From the NCBI RefSeq assembly GCF_014646255.1, contig NZ_BMNC01000001.1, positions 375,366 through 439,365 on the forward strand: a stretch of 64,000 nt of DNA. The letters run 5' to 3'. This DNA is from Lentzea pudingi. Its GTDB lineage: Bacteria; Actinomycetota; Actinomycetes; Mycobacteriales; Pseudonocardiaceae. The position numbers and the translations under genes are program-made. The notes beneath the pieces are model-generated. The model was not told where the DNA came from and made no database searches. It worked only from the letters and a program-made list of their open reading frames with translations. Shown here in pieces: positions 32,997 to 42,187 of this stretch. Every line of letters begins with the position of its first letter. Within the stretch, counting starts at the first letter, position 1.

Positions 32997-34027
32997 CGAG
33001 CATCGCCATTTCCGTCGTCCTGCTGGCGTTGAACGCCTTCTTCGTGGCCGCCGAGTTCGCGTTGATCGCGTCGAAGCGGCACCGGCTCGAGCAGGCCGCC
33101 GAGACCTCCCGCGCGGCGCGTGCCGCCGTGGCGGGTGTGCGTGAGCTGTCGCTGATGCTCGCGGGCGCCCAGCTCGGCATCACGCTGTGCACCCTGGGCC
33201 TGGGCGCGCTGGCCAAACCGGCCGTCGCGGACCTGCTCGAACCGGCGCTGCGCCTGACCGGCCTGCCGGAGGCGTTCGCCTACGGCATCGCGTTCACGAT
33301 CAGCCTGGTGCTGGTGGTGTTCCTGCACATGGTCGTCGGCGAGATGGCGCCGAAGTCGTGGGCCATCGCGCACCCCGAGCGGTCCGCGCTGATCCTGGCG
33401 CTGCCGTTCCGCGCGTTCGCCCGCTCGGTCCGCTGGATCCTCAGTGGACTGAACGCGGTGTCGAACGCCCTGCTGCGCCTGATGAAGGTCGAGCCGCAGG
33501 ACGAGCTGGCGCAGGCGCACCGGCCGGACGACCTGCGGATGCTGCTGCGCCAGTCCGCGGAGCACGGCCTCATCCCCGAGGCCCAGCAACGGATGCTGAC
33601 GAGGATGCTGCAGGTCCAGCGCACCACCGTGAGCGAGGTCATGATCCCGATCGCGGAGGCGTCGTCGGTCACCGAGCACACCACCGCGCGGGCGATCGAG
33701 CGGCGCAGCCTCCAGTGTGGACGGTCGCGGTTCCCGGTCACCGACCTGCGCGGCGACCACGTCGGCCTCGTGCACATCCGCGAGGCCATGCGCGCCACGG
33801 CCCGCGGTGAGGACCCGACCGCCCGCGAGCTGATGGGCCCGGTGCTGACGCTGCCGGCGTCGATGCCGGTCGCCCAGGCCGTGACCGAGATGCGCGGCGC
33901 ACGGGCGCAGCTCGCGCTGGTCCAGGACGGCGCGACCGTCGGTATCGCGGCACTGGAAGACCTCCTCGAGGAGCTGATCGGCGACTTCGAGGATGAAACC
34001 GACACCCGTCCGGTCAGCGTCCGCTGA
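32993..34027 (+). CDS. CNNM/CBS membrane protein, shorter paralogue
   Basis: The 344-residue paralogue of the preceding protein has LNAFFVAAEFALIASKRHRLE, LAGAQLGITLCTLGLGALAKP, VVGEMAPKSWAIAHPE and a CBS pair ending IAALEDLLEELIGDF. It lacks the C-terminal CorC_HlyC domain present in its partner. Paired long and short CNNM genes are common in actinobacteria. ATG overlaps the previous stop (ATGA). Likely divalent-cation efflux. Confidence 0.9.
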   Translation: MTSIAISVVLLALNAFFVAAEFALIASKRHRLEQAAETSRAARAAVAGVRELSLMLAGAQLGITLCTLGLGALAKPAVADLLEPALRLTGLPEAFAYGIAFTISLVLVVFLHMVVGEMAPKSWAIAHPERSALILALPFRAFARSVRWILSGLNAVSNALLRLMKVEPQDELAQAHRPDDLRMLLRQSAEHGLIPEAQQRMLTRMLQVQRTTVSEVMIPIAEASSVTEHTTARAIERRSLQCGRSRFPVTDLRGDHVGLVHIREAMRATARGEDPTARELMGPVLTLPASMPVAQAVTEMRGARAQLALVQDGATVGIAALEDLLEELIGDFEDETDTRPVSVR

Positions 34028-34055
34028 CCGGGGTTTCCCAGGGAGGAAACACACC

Positions 34056-34991
34056 ATGTTCAAGCGGATGCTCAGCGCCTTCGGCGTCGGTGGCCCGTCG
34101 GTCGACACCGTGCTGGACTCGCCGCACGCCTCGCCCGGCCAGGTCGTCACCGGGCAGGTGCGCATCCAGGGTGGCAGCGCGGACGCCGAGATCGGCCAGG
34201 TCGTGCTGTCGCTCGTCACCCGCGTCGAGGTCGAGCACGGGGACCACGAGTACGGCGGCGTGTCGGAGTTCCTGCGGGTCGTCGTGCAGCAGGGCGTGCG
34301 GGTCGGGGCCGGTCAGCTGGTCGCGATCCCGTTCCAGCTGCCGATCCCGTGGGAGACCCCGATCACCGCGGTCGGCGGCGGGCAGCTGCCCGGCATGACC
34401 GTGGGCGTGCGGACCGAGCTCGTGATCGCGGGCGCGCCGGACAAGGGCGACCTCGACCCCGTGCTGGTCCACCCGCTGCCGTCGCAGGACGCGGTGCTGA
34501 ACGCGTTCGGACAGCTCGGTTTCTCGTTCCGCAGCGCGGACGTCGAGGCCGGTCGTCTGCACGGCGTGCCGCAGGAGCTCGGTTTCTACCAGGAGATCGA
34601 GTTCTTCCCGCCGGCCCAGTTCGCGGGCGCGGTGAGCCAGGTCGAGCTGACGTTCGTGGCGACGCCGCACGAGCTGTTCGTGATCTTGGAGGCGGACAAG
34701 CGCGGCGGGATGTTCTCGTCGGGTGGTGACGCGTTCGGCCACTTCCGGCTGTCGCACCAGGAGGCGCAGTCGGCCGACTGGGCGTCGTCCGTCAACGGAT
34801 GGCTGGCTCAGGTGGCGCAGCGCGGTGGTGGCGGCATGTTCGGTCAGCAGCACGGTCACCACGGCGGCCACCACGGACGCGGCGGCATGGGCATGGGCAC
34901 GGTCGTCGCGGCCGGCGCCGCCGGTGTCGTCGGCGGCATGGTGGTCGGCGAGATGATGGACGACGCGTTCGAGGACTTCGGCGGCGAGTAG
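34056..34991 (+). CDS. Spo0M-like sporulation-control protein (arrestin fold)
   Basis: The 311-residue protein begins MFKRMLSAFGVGGPSVDTVL and follows the Spo0M pattern: GQVRIQGGSADAEIGQVVLSLVTRVEVEHGDHEY, VPFxLPIPWETPIT-like strand, FYQEIEFFPP. After residue 260 it adds a Gly/His-rich segment (GQQHGHHGGHHGRGGMGMG) and a Gly/Ala-rich hydrophobic stretch ending in an acidic tail. GGGAGGAAAC precedes ATG 34056, 28 nt after the CNNM gene. In Bacillus the family affects sporulation; here the role is unproven. Confidence 0.85.
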   Translation: MFKRMLSAFGVGGPSVDTVLDSPHASPGQVVTGQVRIQGGSADAEIGQVVLSLVTRVEVEHGDHEYGGVSEFLRVVVQQGVRVGAGQLVAIPFQLPIPWETPITAVGGGQLPGMTVGVRTELVIAGAPDKGDLDPVLVHPLPSQDAVLNAFGQLGFSFRSADVEAGRLHGVPQELGFYQEIEFFPPAQFAGAVSQVELTFVATPHELFVILEADKRGGMFSSGGDAFGHFRLSHQEAQSADWASSVNGWLAQVAQRGGGGMFGQQHGHHGGHHGRGGMGMGTVVAAGAAGVVGGMVVGEMMDDAFEDFGGE

Positions 34992-35125
34992 GGATTCGCC
35001 GGGGTGCAGCCGCACGGCACGTCCGTGAGGAGCGCCTGAGGTTTGCCGCCCGTCCACCGGGGTAACCGCGCCGCAGCGTCAAGCAGTCGGCGTTGTTGCC
35101 CCGGTGGACGAAGGGTGGTGACGGC

Positions 35126-35470
35126 GTGGTTCCCCAGGAGCTGGACTACGCGTTGAGGGTGACGCGGGAGCTCGGTCTGAGCGGCGAGTCCTCCTGCATC
35201 GATCGGGAGAAGCCGCTGCGCGTGTACATCGCGGTGGACGGCAGGCTCACCGATCATCCCGATCACGACGTCGCTCTGCTGTGGACCGAGCGCAACGGGT
35301 GGTCGATCGCCGTCGAGGACGGCGCCGAGCTGACCGTCGTCGCGCACCTGGGCGGGGCTGTCGAACCGCCGCCCCGCACGGTCGCCCGGTGGGTGCGGCG
35401 TCAGTTCGCCGCCGGCGGCAGCGCGTCCGAGACCGTGAACTCGGTGTCGCACACCGGACAGGTCGCCTGA
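35126..35470 (+). CDS. DUF6292-like family protein
   Basis: The 114-residue protein has the pattern ELDYALRVTRELGL, LRVYIAVDGRLTDHPDHDVALLWTERNGWSIAVED and a C-terminal VARWVRRQFA, which I associate with the DUF6292 family of Pseudonocardiaceae. Function unknown; soluble. GTG 35126 follows AAGGGTGG. It ends in a perfect palindrome likely to terminate transcription. Confidence 0.7.
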   Translation: MVPQELDYALRVTRELGLSGESSCIDREKPLRVYIAVDGRLTDHPDHDVALLWTERNGWSIAVEDGAELTVVAHLGGAVEPPPRTVARWVRRQFAAGGSASETVNSVSHTGQVA

Positions 35471-35492
35471 CCGAGCCTCCCCGAGAGCCGGA

Positions 35493-35530
35493 AGGTCCGT
35501 CATGCCCGTGATCACGGGCATGACGGACCT
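35493..35530. terminator. Perfect 38-bp palindrome, bidirectional terminator
   Basis: The 19-nt arms 35493-35511 and 35512-35530 (AGGTCCGTCATGCCCGTGA and its complement) have no mismatch and no loop. The block lies between two convergent stops (35470 and 35541). No T-run follows, as is usual in high-GC actinobacteria. Confidence 0.8.
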
Positions 35531-35540
35531 GTCTCCGCGA

Positions 35541-37697
35541 TCAGCCGACCGCGACGGGCTCCGGCTTGTCCTTCTTCTCGATCTCGTCGAGCGCGGTGCC
35601 CTCGACGTCGAGCTCCGGCAGGCAGCGCAGGAACTTCGGCAGCCACCAGGCCCGCTCACCGAGCAGGGCGAGCGCTGCGGGCACGAGCACCATGCGGACC
35701 ACGAACGCGTCCACGAAGATGCCGACCGCGAGGGCGAAGGCGATCGACTTCACGGTCGCCTCGCCCGCGGGGACGAAGCCCGCGAACACCGAGAACATGA
35801 TCAGCGCGGCGGCCACGACGACCGGGGCCGCCTGGCGGAAGCCCGTGGTGATGGCCTCGATCGGCCTGGCACCGCGGTGGTGCGCCTCGTGCATCCGGGA
35901 CACCAGGAAGATCTGGTAGTCCATGGCGAGTCCGAACAGGATGCCGATCACCAGGATCGGCGTGAGGCTGATCAGCGGGCCGGTGCTCTCCAGGTTGACG
36001 GCGCCCGACAGCCAGCCCCACTGGAACACCGCGACGGTGGCGCCGAGCGACGCGCCGATGGTCAGCAGGAAGCCGAGCACACCGACCAGCGGCACGAGCA
36101 GCGAGCGGAACACCAGGATCAGCAGCACGAGCGCGAGGCCGACGACGACCGCGAGGTAGATCGGCAGGGCCTCGTCCAGGGACGTGGCCACGTCGACGCT
36201 CACCGCGGTGGCGCCGGTGACGTACGCCTTGCCACCCTCCACTCCGGACAGTTCGGCGCGCAGGTCGGCGACGAGCTTCTCGGTCTCCACGGTGTCCGGG
36301 CCGGACTTCGGGATCACGGTGACGAGCGCGGACCTGCCGTCCTGGCTCGGCTGGGCCGGCGTCACCAGGGCGACGTCGGACAGCTTCGTGATCGGCTCGG
36401 ACGCCTTGGTGGCGATCGCGGCGGCACCCTCGCCCTCGAACAGGACGATGATCGGGCCGTTGAAGCCCTCACCGAAGCCCTGGGCGAGGATCTGGTCGGC
36501 ACGCTCCTGCGTCGAGTTCGCCGGCGGCTTCTGGATCAGCGTGGTGTCCATGGACGCCACCGGGATCGCGACGATGCCGAGCGCGACGACCGAGAACAGC
36601 AGCGCGACGACGCGGTTGCGGGTGATCGCACCGGCCCAGCCGCGGATGACACCGCGGTCCTTGGGTTCGGAGGCTTCGGCGGCGCGTTCCTTGCGGGTCA
36701 GCACGCGGCGGCCGAGCATGCTCAGCACCGCGGGCACCAGCGTGATGGCGATCAGGACCGCGACGACGATCGTGGCGGCGGCCGAGACACCCATCTGCGT
36801 GAGGAACGGGATGCCCGCGATCGCGAGGCCCACCAGCGCGATCACCACGGTCAGGCCGGCGGTGACGACCGCGGAACCCGCGGTGCCGACGGCGGTCGCG
36901 ACGGCGTGGCCGACGTCCGAGCCGCGGCGCAGTTCCTGGCGGTAGCGGTTGATGATGAACAACGCGTAGTCGATGCCGACCGCGAGTCCCAGCATCGAGG
37001 CGAGGATCGGCGTGGTCGACTGCAGGTCCATGAAACCGGAGGCGATCGTGATGCCGAGCGCGCCGATGCCGACACCGATGGCCGCGGTGAGCAGGTTCAT
37101 GCCCGCCGTCACGAGCGAGCCGTAGGTCAGCGCGAGCACGACCAGCGCCAGCACGACACCGATGGCCTCGGTGGCGCCGCCGATGTGCGGGACGTCCTGC
37201 ATCGCGGTGCCGCTGACCTCGACGGTCAGTCCGGCCGCGCGGGCCTTGTCGACGGCCTTGGTCAGCTCGGCGCGCTGCTCGGCGGTGACCTCACCGGGCT
37301 TCACGTCGTAGGTGACGGTGCTGTAGCCGACGTTGACGTCGCGGTTGACGCTCGGCGCCGCCGGGTCGAGCGGGTTCGTCGCCGACCGCACGCCCTGGAG
37401 CGCGGACTCGTCGGCCACGAGCTCGGTGATCGTCTTGACGTGCTGCGGCAGCTTCTCGCCGGCCGGAGCCTGCACGACGACCCTGGCGGTCGCGGTCTCG
37501 CCGGAGCCGAACGTCTTCTGGATGCGCTCGAGCGCGGTCGTCGACTCCTGCCCGGGGATGGACATCGAGTTCGACGTCTCACCGCCGAGCGTGAACGCGC
37601 CGGCACCGGCACCGATCAGCACGAGCAGCCAGATCAGGACGACGGGAAGGCGGCGCCGGTGGGTGCCCATTCCCAGTCTGTAGAGCAGTTTCGCCAT
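35541..37697 (-). CDS. MMPL family RND-type transporter
   Basis: The 718-residue protein has two repeats of one helix plus extracellular domain plus five helices. Motifs are ALAVGIDYALFIINRYRQEL in the first half and LFGLAMDYQIFLVSRMHEAHHRG in the second, the proton-relay Asp-Tyr pairs of MMPL proteins. It exports lipids or drugs using the proton gradient. ATG 37697 has AGGAGG 10 nt upstream and lies 5 nt after the tetR stop, so both are one operon under the TetR operators. Confidence 0.93.
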   Translation of the reverse strand: MAKLLYRLGMGTHRRRLPVVLIWLLVLIGAGAGAFTLGGETSNSMSIPGQESTTALERIQKTFGSGETATARVVVQAPAGEKLPQHVKTITELVADESALQGVRSATNPLDPAAPSVNRDVNVGYSTVTYDVKPGEVTAEQRAELTKAVDKARAAGLTVEVSGTAMQDVPHIGGATEAIGVVLALVVLALTYGSLVTAGMNLLTAAIGVGIGALGITIASGFMDLQSTTPILASMLGLAVGIDYALFIINRYRQELRRGSDVGHAVATAVGTAGSAVVTAGLTVVIALVGLAIAGIPFLTQMGVSAAATIVVAVLIAITLVPAVLSMLGRRVLTRKERAAEASEPKDRGVIRGWAGAITRNRVVALLFSVVALGIVAIPVASMDTTLIQKPPANSTQERADQILAQGFGEGFNGPIIVLFEGEGAAAIATKASEPITKLSDVALVTPAQPSQDGRSALVTVIPKSGPDTVETEKLVADLRAELSGVEGGKAYVTGATAVSVDVATSLDEALPIYLAVVVGLALVLLILVFRSLLVPLVGVLGFLLTIGASLGATVAVFQWGWLSGAVNLESTGPLISLTPILVIGILFGLAMDYQIFLVSRMHEAHHRGARPIEAITTGFRQAAPVVVAAALIMFSVFAGFVPAGEATVKSIAFALAVGIFVDAFVVRMVLVPAALALLGERAWWLPKFLRCLPELDVEGTALDEIEKKDKPEPVAVG

Positions 37698-37702
37698 GAT
37701 GA

Positions 37703-38254
37703 TCAGGCCTCCTGGTGCCCGAGTGCGTCGTAACAGGTAGCGAGGATCAAGGGGCGCCACGTCGTCTTGTCACCCTGCTGGTTGGCCAGAAGGGTGAGCA
37801 CGGCCATGGCGCTCAGCGCGCCGACGATCCGGATCGCGCGCGGCATTTCGGTGACCGGGTCGATGACGAACATCTCGTTGAGGAGCAGCTCGTCCTGCGC
37901 CTGCTGCGGGTCCTCACCCGGCGCCGTCATCGACCGGAACAGCAGCGCGACGATGCCCGGCCGGTCGAGCGCGTAGTCGGTCAGCAGTTCGAGCGACCGC
38001 CGGTCCCGCTGCGGCCCGGCGGGCAGCGGCGAGACCAGTTCGAGGACGTGCCGGGTGATGACGTGGCTCTGTTCCCACGCCGCTTCGAAGAGGGCGTCCT
38101 TGCTCGGGAAGTGGTGCAGCAGACCGGCCTTGGACAGGCCGACGGCGTCCGCGAGCGACTTCAGCGAGGTCTGCTCGAAGCCGTGCCGCGCGAAGAGCGC
38201 GGCGGCGGCGTCGAGGATCCTCTCGTCGACCCCGGTCCTGGGCTGTCGTGGCAT
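37703..38254 (-). CDS. TetR family regulator of the MMPL transporter
   Basis: The 183-residue protein has the HTH LFARHGFEQTSLKSLADAVGLSKAGLLHHFPSKDALFEAAW and a helical ligand domain. It precedes and probably represses itself and the MMPL gene through two 19-bp dyads at 38276-38315. The ligand is presumably a transporter substrate; this is inference. Confidence 0.92.
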   Translation of the reverse strand: MPRQPRTGVDERILDAAAALFARHGFEQTSLKSLADAVGLSKAGLLHHFPSKDALFEAAWEQSHVITRHVLELVSPLPAGPQRDRRSLELLTDYALDRPGIVALLFRSMTAPGEDPQQAQDELLLNEMFVIDPVTEMPRAIRIVGALSAMAVLTLLANQQGDKTTWRPLILATCYDALGHQEA

Positions 38255-38275
38255 GCGGCCGACTTTACGGCGTTC

Positions 38276-38294
38276 ACCGACCGATTCGGTAGGT
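38276..38294. promoter_or_regulatory. TetR operator 1 (MMPL operon)
   Basis: ACCGACCGATTCGGTAGGT, a 19-bp dyad with one mismatched pair besides the centre, 22 nt upstream of the tetR start. Confidence 0.75.
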
Positions 38295-38296
38295 TT

Positions 38297-38315
38297 ACCG
38301 ACCGAAATGGTCGGT
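38297..38315. promoter_or_regulatory. TetR operator 2 (MMPL operon)
   Basis: ACCGACCGAAATGGTCGGT has perfect 7-nt arms ACCGACC/GGTCGGT. It starts 21 bp after operator 1, two helical turns, so two dimers could bind the same DNA face. Confidence 0.75.
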
Positions 38316-38526
38316 GGTGTTCGTCACTCCAACGGGCGAACGCGTTGTCGCTGGCTGCGCTGCTCGGGTGGAGAACCGGCGCGCTCGGACGGCGCTTGTC
38401 CACGGTGAGGTGTCGTGACTCCCGGCTTGGGCTCCCCACGGCCTGGGCGAGCGGCTCGCGGCGGCGTTCGACACGCACTTCCGCATCCGCGCGCCCCTGC
38501 GAGCCGCCTGCTGTGAGAATGGCGCG

Positions 38527-38817
38527 ATGTTCGTCTTCGACGCGGAACTCTGGATCTGGGACGCCCGCCGCACCGAGACCTGGACGTTCGTGACGCTGCC
38601 CGAGGACGTCTCGGACCAGATCCGCGACATCGCCACGCCCGGCCGCGGCTTCGGCGCGGTCAAGGTGCGCGCGGGAGTGGGCGCGAGCACGTGGTCGACG
38701 TCGGTGTTCCCGGACAAGCAGTCCGGTTGTTACGTGCTGCCCGTCAAAGCCGCCGTGCGCAAGAAGAACGACGTCGGTCCGGGTGACGTCGTCGAGGTGA
38801 CGGTCGAGCTGGTCTAA
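38527..38817 (+). CDS. DUF1905 domain protein
   Basis: The 96-residue protein shows the DUF1905 barrel pattern: FDAELWIWDARRTETWTFVTLP, GFGAVKVRAGVGASTWSTSVFPDKQSGCYVLPVKAAVRKKNDVGPGDVVEV. Function unknown; found alone or fused to YdeI-like domains. The frame is open upstream to 38419 with coding-like codons (GLGERLAAAFDTHFRI...) but no start, so a gene remnant may abut it. The stop overlaps the convergent gene by 4 nt. Confidence 0.88.
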   Translation: MFVFDAELWIWDARRTETWTFVTLPEDVSDQIRDIATPGRGFGAVKVRAGVGASTWSTSVFPDKQSGCYVLPVKAAVRKKNDVGPGDVVEVTVELV

Positions 38818-39947
38818 AGCGTCCAGTCGATGTCGGCGTAGATCGCGGCGTGGTCGCTGGCCGCGTGCACCTCGTTCGTCATGGTTTCGTAGACGTCCCA
38901 ACGGTTCTTCGTCCGCGGGCCGCGCCACACGCCCTTGCGGAAGACGCCGCCGCCCGTCGCCTTCGCGAACAGTTCCGGGGTGAGCAAGACGTAGTCGATC
39001 TTGCCCTTCTCGTTGACACCGCGGTAGGTGCCGAGCCGGTGGTCCCAGTCGAAGTTCTCGTGCTCGCTGATGTCCCGCAGGCCGGTGCGCTGGAAGAGCG
39101 GGCGGAGGCACTCGCTGTCCGCGGTGTCGTTGAGGTCGCCGACGACGGCGATGTGCTCGTGGCCCTCGTCGCGCAGCCGGTTCACGATGCGGGCGATGCG
39201 GACCGCCTGGCGGAACCGGCGGCGGGCGCCGATCGGGTCGCCGGGAGCGCCGTACCCCTTGGACTTCAGGTGGTTCACGAGCACGACGACCTCGGGGCCG
39301 GTGGGGGTGCGGACGTGGTACTCGGCGCAGTCGCGGGAGAACACGACACCCGAGCTGTCCTTCGCGTACACGTGCGTGCGGATCGTGATGACCTGGTGGT
39401 CGTCCCGCGTCAGCAGTCCGACGTTGATGCCGCGTTCGTCGTTGCCGTCGATGAGGTGGACCTCCTCGTACGGGGTCCAGCCGACGTGCTTGAGCATCGA
39501 GGCGGAGAACATGTGCAGCAGTTCGCGCGACTCGGCCTCGACCACGCCGAGCACGTGGGCGCCGACGTCGCGCATCACCTGTGCGGTGTGGCGCGTGGCG
39601 AGCTCGCTGATGGGTTCGGTGGTGAGCTCCACCCAGCCGACCCAGGACTCGCGACCGCTTGCCACGACTGAGGTTTCGCCCGTGCGGTGGCGCGCGAGGA
39701 ACCGGCCGCGGATGCGCCGCAGGATCGCGTACTTGCTCCGGTCGCTCCTGAGCAACTCGAGCGTCGCCAGGTGTTCCTTGAGCTCTTCCTTGACTTCTGG
39801 CGTGTACGTCTCGGCGGCGATGAGTTCGTTGAAACGGGCGTGGGCGGCCAGGATCGGGGCCGCGTGCTTGGTGGCGTTGCGGCCCATGACCTTGGGGCGC
39901 TCGAACATGTTCTCCACGTTGAACGACCCGATTCGCGTGGTGCTCAC
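38814..39947 (-). CDS. Endonuclease/exonuclease/phosphatase (EEP) family protein
   Basis: The 377-residue protein has EEP catalytic segments: IGSFNVENMFERP (Asn), VVEAESRELL (metal Glu), VVLVNHLKSKG (His), VVGDLNDTADS (Asp/Asn) and AASDHAAIYADI (final Asp-His). It may cleave nucleic acid or phosphodiesters. There is no signal peptide, so it is probably cytoplasmic. GTG 39947 places the first motif at residue 6; no good ribosome-binding site is seen, so it may be leaderless. Confidence 0.88.
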   Translation of the reverse strand: MSTTRIGSFNVENMFERPKVMGRNATKHAAPILAAHARFNELIAAETYTPEVKEELKEHLATLELLRSDRSKYAILRRIRGRFLARHRTGETSVVASGRESWVGWVELTTEPISELATRHTAQVMRDVGAHVLGVVEAESRELLHMFSASMLKHVGWTPYEEVHLIDGNDERGINVGLLTRDDHQVITIRTHVYAKDSSGVVFSRDCAEYHVRTPTGPEVVVLVNHLKSKGYGAPGDPIGARRRFRQAVRIARIVNRLRDEGHEHIAVVGDLNDTADSECLRPLFQRTGLRDISEHENFDWDHRLGTYRGVNEKGKIDYVLLTPELFAKATGGGVFRKGVWRGPRTKNRWDVYETMTNEVHAASDHAAIYADIDWTL

Positions 39948-40091
39948 GACTTCAGGGTCGCATGTGGAGGAACGTGTCCGCCCTGGTCCGCTCGGGTGAT
40001 CTTCCGCTGCGCCGATGGTGGCGGCCGGAACGGTGGGGCCGGGCTTGGAGCAGGGCCGTGACACGCGGGCCGCGGCCCTGCTCACCCGGAG

Positions 40092-42065
40092 CTAGACGCG
40101 GCTCAGCTGCCGGCCGCTCTCGATCAGCTCGTCGGTGAACGAGTCGACCGCCCGCGCGAAGTCGCGCTGGTCCGGCTCGTGCCAGTCCTGCAGCTGGTCG
40201 AGCAGCCAGCGCCGCCACGCCCGCACGAGCTGGGTGAAGACCTCCGCGCCCTGGCCGGTGAACCGGTAGCCGTCGTCGCCGAACGCGAGGTGTCCCGACC
40301 GCACGAGGGCCTGCGCGGTCGGTTCGAAGATGCCGCCGGGCACCTTCGTCATCTCCGCGATCTCGGCGAGCGTGGCCACCCCGTCGTCCGTCGACGCCCG
40401 GTACACGCGGCCGAGCAGCCACGCCTGCTCCAGCGGCAGGTCTACGCCGGAACGCCGCAGCACGGCCAGGCCGGGGTCCTCGCCGGACCTCGCGACGACC
40501 GTCGAGACCAGCTTGCGCAGTTCGTCGTAGGAGTTCGACGGCGGCGCGGCGAAGCTCTCGCCCACGCCGCTGTTGCCGGCCGCGGCGGCACGGGACGTGT
40601 CGCGCAGCTGCACCTGCGGCAGGAAGAACGCGACGGCCAGCGCCACGAGCCCGATCGGCGCGGCGATCAGGAACATCGTCTGCACGGTCTCGGCGTACCC
40701 GGCGACGATCGGCGCCCTCAGCGCGTCGGGCAGCGCGTGGACGGCGGCGGGGCTCGCGATGGCACGCGGGTCGACACCGGGCGGGACCACCAGGTGCTTC
40801 GGCAGCTGGTTCGCGTAGATCGTGCCGAACATCGCGACGCCGAACGAGCTGCCCATCGTGCGCAGGAAGCTGATGCCGGACGTGGCGACGCCGAGGTCGG
40901 CGTAGTTCGTGGTGCTCTGCACGACGATCACCGGCACCTGCATCACCAGGCCGATGCCCGCGCCCAGCACCACCATGAACGCGCCCATCTCCCAGTAGCT
41001 GGTCGACGCGTCCAGCAGGGACAGCAGGAACAGGCCGACGGCGAGCCCGACCGAACCGACCAGCGGGAAGATCCGGTACTTCCCGGTGCGGCTGATCGTG
41101 TTGCCGGTGAGCAGCGCGGTGGCCATCAGCCCGGCGATCAGCGGCAGCATCCACAGCCCGGACGCCGTGGCCGACTCGCCGCGCACGTACTGCAGGTAGA
41201 TCGGCAGGTACGTGATGCCGCCGAGCATCGCGAACCCGACGACGAAGCTCAGGATGCCCGACACCGTGAACACCCGGCTGCGGAACAACCTCATCGGCAG
41301 CATCGGCTCGGCCGCGCGCTGTTCCACCAGCACGAACGCGACCAGCAGCACGACCGAGCCGGCGGCCATCCCCAGGATCGTCGGCGACGTCCACGCGTAC
41401 TCGGTGCCGCCCCAGCTCGTGACGAGCGTCAGCCCGGTCGCGGCCAGGGCGATCAGGGCGATGCCGGCGTAGTCGATCTTCGGACGGCCCTCGGTCCTGA
41501 TGGTCGGCAGCGCGGCTATGGCCACCAGCACGACCGCGATACCCAGCGGGATGTTCACGTAGAACGCCCAGCGCCAGCTCAGGTGGTCGACGAACAGCCC
41601 GCCGAGCAACGGCCCGGCCACCGTCGCGACGCCGAACACCGCGCCCGCGAGGCCCTGGAACTTGCCGCGTTCCTTGAGCGGCACGACGTCCGCGATGATC
41701 GCCGTCGAGGTGACCATCAGCCCGCCCGCGCCCAGGCCCTGCACGGCGCGGAACGCGATGAGCATGCCCATCGACTCCGACCAGCCCGCGAAGAACGACC
41801 CGATCAGGAACAACGCGACGCTGACGAGGAAGGTCTTCTTGCGGCCGTAGAGGTCGCCGAACTTGCCGATCAGCACCGTCATGATCGTCTCGGCGAGCAG
41901 GTACGACGTCACCACCCACGACAGGTGCGCCCCGCCGCCCAGGTCGGCCACCATCGTGGGCAGCGCGGTGGACACGATGGTCTGGTCGAGGGCGGCCAGC
42001 AGCATGGCGAGGAGGACGGCCGCGACGACCAGGTTCCGCCTGCGGGTGTCGATCATCTCGGGCAC
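40092..42065 (-). CDS. DHA2 (EmrB/QacA) drug transporter fused to a MarR-like winged helix
   Basis: The 657-residue protein has fourteen membrane segments (motif A as GKFGDLYGRKKTF, motif C as GLAGAVFGVATVAGPLLGGLF) over about 490 residues. A cytoplasmic tail of about 150 residues follows, in which LLGRVYRASTDDGVATLAEIAEMTKVPGGIFEPTAQALVRSGHL reads as a winged helix. The tail is longer than in plain EmrB proteins. It probably exports a drug or metabolite by proton antiport. GTG 42065 or ATG 42056 can start it. Confidence 0.9.
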   Translation of the reverse strand: MPEMIDTRRRNLVVAAVLLAMLLAALDQTIVSTALPTMVADLGGGAHLSWVVTSYLLAETIMTVLIGKFGDLYGRKKTFLVSVALFLIGSFFAGWSESMGMLIAFRAVQGLGAGGLMVTSTAIIADVVPLKERGKFQGLAGAVFGVATVAGPLLGGLFVDHLSWRWAFYVNIPLGIAVVLVAIAALPTIRTEGRPKIDYAGIALIALAATGLTLVTSWGGTEYAWTSPTILGMAAGSVVLLVAFVLVEQRAAEPMLPMRLFRSRVFTVSGILSFVVGFAMLGGITYLPIYLQYVRGESATASGLWMLPLIAGLMATALLTGNTISRTGKYRIFPLVGSVGLAVGLFLLSLLDASTSYWEMGAFMVVLGAGIGLVMQVPVIVVQSTTNYADLGVATSGISFLRTMGSSFGVAMFGTIYANQLPKHLVVPPGVDPRAIASPAAVHALPDALRAPIVAGYAETVQTMFLIAAPIGLVALAVAFFLPQVQLRDTSRAAAAGNSGVGESFAAPPSNSYDELRKLVSTVVARSGEDPGLAVLRRSGVDLPLEQAWLLGRVYRASTDDGVATLAEIAEMTKVPGGIFEPTAQALVRSGHLAFGDDGYRFTGQGAEVFTQLVRAWRRWLLDQLQDWHEPDQRDFARAVDSFTDELIESGRQLSRV

Positions 42066-42187
42066 TCGGGGATGATCGCGCAGGGTGGATCACCCCGCAG
42101 GGGGAGCAACTCGATGGGGTCAACGCCGCGCGGGCGAGGACGCGCCACACCACTAGGGTCGAGGGCGTTCAGCCGAAGGAGGCCGTC

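Noticed and set aside
35502..37733. 743-codon plus-strand frame opposite the MMPL gene
   Set aside because: Asp/Arg/Gly-rich antisense frame without motifs; MMPL is unambiguous.
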